Source of the DNA: Candidatus Lernaella stagnicola
GTDB taxonomy: Bacteria; Lernaellota; Lernaellaia; Lernaellales; Lernaellaceae
Direction: 5' to 3'
Assembly (NCBI GenBank): GCA_030765525.1
Contig: JAVCCK010000027.1
Coordinates: forward strand, 186,001-250,000
DNA length: 64,000 bases
In this document: piece after piece, positions 57,871 to 64,000 of the stretch
Layout of the letters: each line of letters opens with the position of its first letter
How positions within the stretch are numbered: position 1 is the first letter of the stretch
Program-made: the position numbers and the translations under genes
Notes under the pieces: generated by a model
Database searches by the model: none
Told to the model about the DNA's origin: nothing
Seen by the model: the letters and a program-made list of their open reading frames with translations, nothing else

Positions 57871-60783
57871 TCAACAACCGCAGCCGCCGCCGTCGTCATC
57901 GTCGCCACCGCCGCCGAAGCCGCCGCCGTTCGTATCCGTGTCGTCGTCGCCGTTGTCGTCGTCATCGTCGAAATCTTCGTTCGGATCGGGATCGTCTTCG
58001 TTGAGTGTCGGGTCGATAATCTTCAGCGCCGTGACCGAGTGAGGCGGCAGCAATAGATCGAGTACCGGCGATTCCAGCGACCCGAAATACGTGCCGCCGT
58101 CGAAGGGCACTTGGTTTTCCGGCGCGAGCGCACCGACCTCGTTATCGGCGTCGACCGCGTCGGCCGTCAGGCGGCTGACGAAAATCGAACGCTCGCCGGC
58201 CAGATCCAAATCACTCAAATCCAGAATGGTTTGCGCGAAGCGGTCGAGGTCTTTGTTGATCAGCAGCACGTTGATCTCGTCCTCGGCCCGCCCGGCCAAG
58301 GCTTTGACCAGCGGCGTGCCGCCGAGGTTGACGTTGGTCCACCACTGATTGCCGACCACGCCCTCGCTCTGGATCGTACGCCGCTGGGTGCACAGCGCGT
58401 CCTTGCAGATGTCGATGGCGATTTTCGGCGCGTACACCATTTCCTCGCGGTACATGCGCACGTTGTCGAAGTAGGCCACGCCGTTGTCCTTGCGCCCTTC
58501 CTTACGCCGCAAGTGCATGTTGATAAACGCTGTGGCGGCACGGTTGGCCAAGGTGAAGCGAAAGTCCTGCGGGCTCCAATCGGTGGTGTCGAATACGCCG
58601 AAAGAACCGGCTGCCTGCACAAGATCGTCCGAGGCGTTGCGGGCCTGGGCCTCAATGGTCACCGGCGCGTCGAGATCGTCCGTCTTCACGGCGCCGACGA
58701 CGTGAAAGTCATCGGGATCGGTGGACTGCAGCACGTAGCGCTGCCGGATGTGAAAGAATTCCGGGTCGCCCACGATCGGCACGCGCACGCAGTTGGCTCC
58801 GTCAAAGCAATCCTGGGCGATGATGCGCGCCGGGGCGGGCGTCGTGGTGAACTCCACCCAATAGTTCCCGGCGTTGTTGAACGGCCCCGGGGTCGAGGTG
58901 AGGTCCCAACTCGGGTCGCACAACAGGTTCTGGGTTTTGACTTGCAGATTTTGCGCCGCGTAGTCGAATTGCACGCGGTACCGTCCGCCGGGCTGCACGG
59001 CCGCGGTTTGTGAAATCTGCTCCTGGTAGTCGGGATTGTTGTTCGCACCGGTGTCGAAACGCACCTGCAGGTGGCAGCCGTCCTCGTCGCACTGCCGGGT
59101 GGTTTCCGCACCGGCCGGGTCGGCCGTCCGGTTCCAACCGACGGAAAGATCCTGCTCGAAATCGCCGTTTTTCAGCAGATCGACCGCATACTCCGGCGGC
59201 ACGTCGTCGCGCGTGAGAGATACTTCGTCGACGAAAAAGCGGCCGCGAATGTAGCTGGTCGGGTCGGGGTTGTGTACGTTGCCGATCCCGCACACGGGCG
59301 TGTTTTCAATCGGCTCGCGATTCCGCGCGACACGCACGCGAATATAACGTTCGTCCGCCGCGACACTGACACTGGCGTAGGCCGGCGTGCGGCCGACCTG
59401 TTCGTTGTCGAAAGTGGAAGCGATCGTCGTGGTGGCCAGTACCTGATCGACGGCGAAGTCGCGGGACAGCATGCGCAGCACCATCGCGTTGGGCCGCTGC
59501 ACGACTTCTCCCCCGAACAGATAGGCCGACCCGTAATAGCCGGGTTCGCGCGAGTCGTAGTCCATGAAATTCCACATGGCCGCGCCCAGCATCTGATCGG
59601 AATATTTCAGCGTGGTCATCAAGACGTCGGCGTTGAAAATCGCCGCGCCCAAACTGTGGGCCAGGTCGTGGAAGGGGCAATCAGGCGGATCGCCGGCACC
59701 GGTGTAATTCGTGTATTTCTCCGCGAAAAGCAGTTGCGTGTTGTAGCCGGCCAAAAGCACCGGCACGCCGGGCTTGTCGTCCCCCAACTGCTGATCCACC
59801 TTGTTGAGCAGCGCGTTGAGACGCACATCCAACTCGCGCCCGGCGGCAAAAGCGGCCTCCATCGTGCGCCGCAGTTCTTCATCCAGGTCCTTGTCCCACA
59901 AGTCGCAACGATCGGCGTTGAAGTTGGGACGGAAGAAGCTCACCGTCAAAAAATCGGGCCAGTACGCGGAATCCGCGCCGGAATCCACAAACGCGGCCAG
60001 CAAGCGGCCGGCGTCTTCGACGTCTTCGTTTTCGTAGGAAACGGCCCCGATCTGAATGTCCGGAAACTCCGCTTTGATGGCCGCGCTCATCTCCAGAAAG
60101 GCCGCCGCGTACGCTTCGGGCGCCACGCGCTTAAAGGTGACATCCGGCGCGCTGGGGTGGTCGGAATTCTCCCAGGTGTCCGAGTCGACCTCCCAATACA
60201 ACACCGGCCCGTACGGCGACTCATTCTGCACGTAGCGCACCCACGCCATGGCAGCCTCGATCACCTCCGAGGTGGCGAAAGCGCCGGTTTCCGGATTGTA
60301 CATGCTAAGCGTAATGACCGGAGTGGCTCCCAGACGGTTGGTGAGGTACAAAAACTCGTCGGTGCCGAACAGGGTTTCGCGCTGCGCGCCGGGGCCGATG
60401 CCGCCTTGCCACTGGTAGCTGCGCGTCAACCGGCCGCCCGGAAAGCGTAACAATCCCGGATCAATACGGCGCAACAAGTCGTAGGAAAAGGGCTGGTAAC
60501 AACCCACAATGCCACCGCCGCAGGCCAAGCTTTGCGGACTCCACAGCCCACCGGCATCGTCACCGTAGATGTCGCCCGCGACCAGGTTGATACCGAAAAG
60601 ATTCGAATCCACCGTCGCCACGCTCTGGTCGGAAACGAAGACGAGCGCTTGAATCAGTTCCTCGGCTGCGGTGTCATCGTCATCCTGCGCCGCGGCCACA
60701 CCGATCCATAGCCCAAAAACGAGAAGAAACGACAACCCGGCCGCCGCCGCGCGCGACGGGCATGTTGCGAACAGGCGCTTCAT
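57871..60783 (-). CDS. Large secreted glycosidase-like protein with C-terminal Asp/Gly/Cys motif
   Basis: The 970-residue protein has a signal peptide (ending AAAQ), a short Asp run and a TIM-barrel-like region (about 45-480) resembling GH39/GH51-type clan-A glycosidases: LRFPGGRLTRSYQW, ATPVITLSMYNPETG and LYWEVDSDTWEN at the place where such enzymes have the acid/base GNE. Two carbohydrate-binding-like beta modules follow (about 520-650 and 660-800). The end is an Asp/Gly stretch finishing in GGGCGC. The catalytic acid/base reads DSD, so activity is doubtful. The ATG is at 60783. Probably a surface or secreted glycan-binding or glycan-cleaving protein. Confidence 0.7.
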   Translation of the reverse strand: MKRLFATCPSRAAAAGLSFLLVFGLWIGVAAAQDDDDTAAEELIQALVFVSDQSVATVDSNLFGINLVAGDIYGDDAGGLWSPQSLACGGGIVGCYQPFSYDLLRRIDPGLLRFPGGRLTRSYQWQGGIGPGAQRETLFGTDEFLYLTNRLGATPVITLSMYNPETGAFATSEVIEAAMAWVRYVQNESPYGPVLYWEVDSDTWENSDHPSAPDVTFKRVAPEAYAAAFLEMSAAIKAEFPDIQIGAVSYENEDVEDAGRLLAAFVDSGADSAYWPDFLTVSFFRPNFNADRCDLWDKDLDEELRRTMEAAFAAGRELDVRLNALLNKVDQQLGDDKPGVPVLLAGYNTQLLFAEKYTNYTGAGDPPDCPFHDLAHSLGAAIFNADVLMTTLKYSDQMLGAAMWNFMDYDSREPGYYGSAYLFGGEVVQRPNAMVLRMLSRDFAVDQVLATTTIASTFDNEQVGRTPAYASVSVAADERYIRVRVARNREPIENTPVCGIGNVHNPDPTSYIRGRFFVDEVSLTRDDVPPEYAVDLLKNGDFEQDLSVGWNRTADPAGAETTRQCDEDGCHLQVRFDTGANNNPDYQEQISQTAAVQPGGRYRVQFDYAAQNLQVKTQNLLCDPSWDLTSTPGPFNNAGNYWVEFTTTPAPARIIAQDCFDGANCVRVPIVGDPEFFHIRQRYVLQSTDPDDFHVVGAVKTDDLDAPVTIEAQARNASDDLVQAAGSFGVFDTTDWSPQDFRFTLANRAATAFINMHLRRKEGRKDNGVAYFDNVRMYREEMVYAPKIAIDICKDALCTQRRTIQSEGVVGNQWWTNVNLGGTPLVKALAGRAEDEINVLLINKDLDRFAQTILDLSDLDLAGERSIFVSRLTADAVDADNEVGALAPENQVPFDGGTYFGSLESPVLDLLLPPHSVTALKIIDPTLNEDDPDPNEDFDDDDDNGDDDTDTNGGGFGGGGDDDDGGGCGC

Positions 60784-60879
60784 TTCAATCCTCCGGCATC
60801 CGGGTACCCCACAAACCCAACCACCGCTTTCAGAGTACGGTTTCGCCGCGCGAAGGGCAAGTTGCCGCCCGCTGCCCGA

Positions 60880-62412
60880 TCATTCCGCAGAGGAGGCGCG
60901 ACGAAATACCAAAAACGACCTCGTAGTGAACGCGAGTCGATAATCCTGCGTTAACCCGGGATGATTGAGCAGGCTGCGCCCGTAGGCGAACGCCGAACGC
61001 CACCCGTCGGCGGTCTTCTGCGCGCCGCCGATCACCACAAAACGCGGCCGGCGGCCGAGAATGTAATCCGGATCGACCTTCGCGTGCCGCGCGCCGGGAA
61101 CCTGTGCCAGGTGGGCGTCGGTGAGACCAAAGCAGTCGATCGTCGGCAAGCCGGTCAGGTAGGGAATCAGCCCCGCCTCCCCCGTGGCCAGCCAATCGCC
61201 CGGTTGAGCCTCGTCGCGCAGGTAGTCGGCAACCTCGATGTAGTTGGCCGGAAAGGTTTTCGCCTGGCTCACGCCGCCCCACCCGCCGGCGCGATGACTG
61301 AGCTGTTTGACCCCGTACAAATGCGCAGCCATGGGCAACACAAGTGCCGTCACCAGAAGCGCGCGCCAGAGGAACGTCCATTCCTGGCGCCATTTGTGGG
61401 ACAGAATCACCCGGAAACGCGCCAAAATCGTCGGCACCGTCAACGCCAACAGCGGCACGACCGGCATCACGAAACGCCAACCCGGCATCCAATCGCCGCC
61501 GCCCACGACCATGAACCCCGCCTGCGCCGCCACCGCCAACAGCAATACCAACGCGCGCGGCGTCGCTTTTCGCCACGGAACCAGACCAGTCAGCAATAGC
61601 GGCAGAAGCAGCGCGTTGCCCCAAAGTGCGGGTGCCAGCGCCGCCAGCAAGTAACGAACGCCGTCGAGCCACGTCACGATGCCCGCCCCGGCTTTGGCGT
61701 AGAAAGTGTTGGGAAGCCACGCGCCGTAGGTGGCATGCCGCCACAGCAGGTGAATCGCAATGGGCGTCGCCGCGGCCAGCAGCGTGACGATATCCGCCAC
61801 GTCCACACGTCGCCCGTCTCGCCAGAGCAGCAGAGCGCGGGCGACCAAGACCGCCGCCAGGAAGATCACTCCTTCCGGGCGCGACACGGCCGCCGCGCCC
61901 AGCAGCAATCCCGCCAGGACCCGCCACGATTTGCGGCCCGTCTCCAGCGCGCGCACATACCCGCCGACCGCGGCGAGCACCAGCAGCGCGTGCAACGCCG
62001 TCTCCATGCCCGAGGCCGCCCACACCGCGAAGTATCCCGAAAGGCCGACAAGCAACGGCGCCCAACCCCAATGGTCCGCGCCCTCGGGATCGGTGCGCGC
62101 CAAACCGGCGACGGCCAAAAGCGTCAGCCATCCGGCCAGCAGACCGATAATCTTCGCCGCCAGGGTCATCGACCACGGGTTATCGAGCACCGGATGCAGC
62201 AATGCCAACAAGCCGAGGAACAGCGGATTGGAATAGCCTTCGACCGCTTCGCCGGGGTTGTACACGGCGCCGTGACCGTCGGCGATATTCGCCGCGTAGC
62301 GCATTGTGATGTAGATATCGTCGGGGGCGTAATTGAGAAAGTGTACGCCGATCAGCACAAACAGCGTCATCCCGGCAAGTAGCAGGGCGATTTGGCGGCG
62401 GTCGGTGGTCAT
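60880..62412 (-). CDS. GT-C fold glycosyltransferase, AftB/ArnT-like
   Basis: The 510-residue protein has about 11 membrane segments and the GT-C hallmark near the N-terminus: APDDIYITMRYAANIADGHGAVYNPGEAVEGYSNPL, where the DD pair is the lipid-phosphosugar metal site. C-terminal YFR-like loops end in RDYRLAFTTRSFLVFRR-type sequence. The design fits mycobacterial AftB-like and other polyprenyl-phosphate sugar transferases that act outside the inner membrane. Its donor and acceptor are unknown. It is leftward, 10 bases after the transporter stop, so it shares a transcript with the DASS gene. Confidence 0.8.
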   Translation of the reverse strand: MTTDRRQIALLLAGMTLFVLIGVHFLNYAPDDIYITMRYAANIADGHGAVYNPGEAVEGYSNPLFLGLLALLHPVLDNPWSMTLAAKIIGLLAGWLTLLAVAGLARTDPEGADHWGWAPLLVGLSGYFAVWAASGMETALHALLVLAAVGGYVRALETGRKSWRVLAGLLLGAAAVSRPEGVIFLAAVLVARALLLWRDGRRVDVADIVTLLAAATPIAIHLLWRHATYGAWLPNTFYAKAGAGIVTWLDGVRYLLAALAPALWGNALLLPLLLTGLVPWRKATPRALVLLLAVAAQAGFMVVGGGDWMPGWRFVMPVVPLLALTVPTILARFRVILSHKWRQEWTFLWRALLVTALVLPMAAHLYGVKQLSHRAGGWGGVSQAKTFPANYIEVADYLRDEAQPGDWLATGEAGLIPYLTGLPTIDCFGLTDAHLAQVPGARHAKVDPDYILGRRPRFVVIGGAQKTADGWRSAFAYGRSLLNHPGLTQDYRLAFTTRSFLVFRRASSAE

Positions 62413-62421
62413 GGCCTTACC

Positions 62422-63864
62422 TTACCAGACTTTGTATCCCAGTAACGGCCAATAGAAGGTCGCCGCGAGCAGGAACATGACGTAGGCCGCCAGCAGCAAC
62501 AACGTGCCCGAGCGGAAAAAGTCGTTGGGTGTCGGGTACCCCGATCCCAAGGCGATGGCGTTGGCCGGCGTGCCCATGGGCAGAATGAACGTCAGTCCGG
62601 ACGGCAGGGCGACCGCGAAGGTCAAAATCACCGGCGACATGCTGAAGGTATGCGCGAGGCTGACGACCACCGGCATCATCAGCGAGACGACGGCGGCGTT
62701 GCTGATAAACTCGGTGAGGATCATCGTCACGGCAATGACGAAGGAGAGCAATACCAGGGGGTGCGGCGAGGTGCCGTGCAGCATGGCGTTGACGGCCCAG
62801 TCGGCCGCGCCGGTCTGCGACAGAGCCTGCCCCAGCGCGATCGCGCCGCCGTACATGAGAAAGACGCCCCAATTGATGCTGCGCTCGATCTCGCGCCAAC
62901 TGGTCAGCCGCAGAATGAAGAATACCGCGACACTGGCCATCGCCGTGACGCCCAGGCCGACGGTGCCGTGAAGGAACACCCAGCAGAAGATCGTGCCGAT
63001 GGTCACGGCCGCCACGCCTTTTTCCCGGTTGCCCATCGGGCCCAAGTCGTTGATGCGGTGGCGCAGAACGTCGACGGCTTTTTCCAAGTCGATGGGCTCG
63101 GACGGGTATTGGAAGTGCAGCACCGCGACGGCGACGCCGAGCATGACGACGACAATAGGGATGTCCGCGACCAGCCATTGCAGGAAGCCGATGCGTTCAC
63201 CGGTCATTTCATAAAGAATGCCCATCGCCAGCGGGTTGCGCGCGCCGCCCAGGTAAGTGGCAATGCCGCCGATGATGCAGCCCCAAGCCATGGCCAAAAA
63301 CAGGCTGCGGGCGTAGCGGCTGGATGGTGACAGCCCCGCGGCGGCGACCACGGAAAGTACGATGGGGTACATCATGGCGGCCACGGCGTGCTCGCTCATC
63401 CAGAACGAGGCGAAGGCGCCGAACAACAAGATGCCCATGCGCAGTTGCCTCGGGGTTTTAGCCGCCTTCTGCAGGGCCTGGCAGGTGATGCGGGTCGAGA
63501 GCCCGCTTTCCACCAACACCGCCGAGATGAAAAACGCGCCGAGGATGAAAAACACGGCCTCGTTGCCGAACAGCGCGAAGGCCTCGGGTCCGCTCATCAC
63601 GCCGGTCAGCGGCAGCAGAACAATCGCCATGATCGAAGTGATTTGCAGCGGGATGATCTGGAAACCCCAAAACAAGACGCAGAGGATGAACACCGCCAAC
63701 GCCCGGTGCCCTTGAGCGGAAAGCCCCTCGGGCGTGGGCATGAGCAGCACGATGCCGAACAGCGCGAACGCGAACGCAATCATCGGTATGCGATACCGCT
63801 CGGTCCAGCGCTGCCCCCGCGGAATGTTCGCGGGCGTTATATCGGGTTCCCAAACCTTACTCAC
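62422..63864 (-). CDS. DASS-family sodium/dicarboxylate (SLC13) transporter
   Basis: The 480-residue protein has about 12 membrane segments and both SLC13/DASS signatures: the GGARNPLAMGILYEM segment (first SNT-like motif, here with ARN) and FISNAAVVSLMMPV, then FILPMGTPANAIALGSGY. It moves succinate, malate or similar dicarboxylates with Na+. The start is a GTG at 63864 with AGGTGA six bases upstream. A 7-bp inverted repeat surrounds that ribosome site. It is first of a leftward pair with the GT-C glycosyltransferase. Confidence 0.88.
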   Translation of the reverse strand: MSKVWEPDITPANIPRGQRWTERYRIPMIAFAFALFGIVLLMPTPEGLSAQGHRALAVFILCVLFWGFQIIPLQITSIMAIVLLPLTGVMSGPEAFALFGNEAVFFILGAFFISAVLVESGLSTRITCQALQKAAKTPRQLRMGILLFGAFASFWMSEHAVAAMMYPIVLSVVAAAGLSPSSRYARSLFLAMAWGCIIGGIATYLGGARNPLAMGILYEMTGERIGFLQWLVADIPIVVVMLGVAVAVLHFQYPSEPIDLEKAVDVLRHRINDLGPMGNREKGVAAVTIGTIFCWVFLHGTVGLGVTAMASVAVFFILRLTSWREIERSINWGVFLMYGGAIALGQALSQTGAADWAVNAMLHGTSPHPLVLLSFVIAVTMILTEFISNAAVVSLMMPVVVSLAHTFSMSPVILTFAVALPSGLTFILPMGTPANAIALGSGYPTPNDFFRSGTLLLLAAYVMFLLAATFYWPLLGYKVW

Positions 63865-63886
63865 AGGTTATCACCTCGCATAACCT
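63865..63886 (-). promoter_or_regulatory. Palindrome covering the ribosome site of the dicarboxylate transporter gene
   Basis: aggttat (63865-63871) and ataacct (63880-63886) form a perfect 7-bp inverted repeat with an 8-base loop, ending directly before the GTG. The loop holds part of the gcgaggtgat ribosome site. It could be a repressor operator or an RNA hairpin that controls translation. Confidence 0.45.
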
Positions 63887-64000
63887 ATTATTTTTACAGA
63901 AGCGCCTCCACCGGGCAAGCTGAAAGCGGAGGGGTGGATTCAGCACGTCGCGCGCAGGTAAAATGGCGCGGTATCCATCCAATAATTGAACGGGAGACCG
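63887..64000. other. Upstream region at the window edge
   Basis: The last 114 bases hold no gene that I can support. An AT-rich patch (attatttttacag at about 63888-63900) could be part of the transporter promoter on the minus strand. The sequence ends in gaacgggagaccg, which may belong to a neighbour outside the window. Confidence 0.4.

Noticed and set aside
57871-57900. Calling the glycosidase-like C-terminus a standard MYXO-CTERM tag
   Set aside because: The MYXO-CTERM form needs Cys followed by a hydrophobic segment and basic end; here the chain ends at the Cys motif.

Overview
The window is GC-rich, gene-dense DNA from a Gram-negative bacterium. Evidence for the envelope type is a LolA-type lipoprotein carrier, three outer-membrane beta-barrel proteins and several lipobox lipoproteins. 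I see no rRNA, tRNA, CRISPR array, prophage or plasmid genes, so it looks chromosomal. The mixture of a dusB-fis pair, a Bat (aerotolerance) operon, selenocysteine use, YgiQ and B12-type radical SAM proteins, and many secreted proteins with Asp/Asn-rich tracts suggests a deltaproteobacteria/Myxococcota-like or related candidate lineage. That placement is inference; no marker here fixes it.

Layout. 1-9.8 kb: a chorismate mutase/DAHP synthase fusion, then leftward genes for a surface-glycan type cluster (alkaline-phosphatase-superfamily membrane enzyme, small secreted protein, DegT aminotransferase, flippase) joined by 4-base ATGA overlaps. A membrane PAS-receiver protein and a radical SAM/HAD/YhaM-like trio follow. 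9.9-16.9 kb: three tandem barrel proteins, an ADP-forming acyl-CoA synthetase alpha subunit with LolA, and pyruvate kinase followed by a CCG-type Fe-S protein and a small membrane protein. 16.9-25.2 kb: an ECF sigma/anti-sigma pair whose anti-sigma carries a PrcB-like domain, a repeat lipoprotein coupled to MobA, a UbiA prenyltransferase facing a CruF-like (PF04240) protein, and a tyrosine recombinase. 25.7-33.3 kb: malic enzyme, then three secreted proteins with long acidic Asp/Asn tracts (protease, EEP-fold hydrolase, alpha/beta hydrolase).

33.4-41.5 kb is one leftward operon: MoxR, DUF58, a DUF4381-like protein, BatA, BatB, BatC, BatD, BatE. 41.8-47.9 kb holds three tandem radical SAM genes, a convergent YgiQ-type radical SAM gene and thiD. 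48.1-50.4 kb reads leftward selD-dusB-fis. SelD is itself a selenoprotein: an in-frame TGA at 50360-50362 sits at the catalytic position and is followed by a good bacterial SECIS-like hairpin, so the true gene is 27 codons longer than a plain stop-to-stop reading gives. Malate dehydrogenase follows on the other strand.

51.5-64 kb: a large secreted protein with six disintegrin-like cysteine repeats and a long acidic tail, the translation/secretion cluster ffh-rpsP-khpA-rimM (without trmD or rplS next to it), a small acidic surface protein, a glycosidase-like secreted protein ending in a Gly/Cys motif, a GT-C glycosyltransferase and a DASS dicarboxylate transporter.

Two themes tie the window together. 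One is a family of exported proteins, unrelated in their folded domains, that share Asp/Asn-rich low-complexity tracts either just after the lipid anchor or at the extreme C-terminus with a terminal Cys. The other is metal/redox chemistry: MobA and Sec-SelD together hint at a Mo- and Sec-dependent enzyme elsewhere in the genome, along with Fe-S, radical SAM and malate/pyruvate metabolism. No rates, identities or database hits were computed; family names rest on motifs read by eye.
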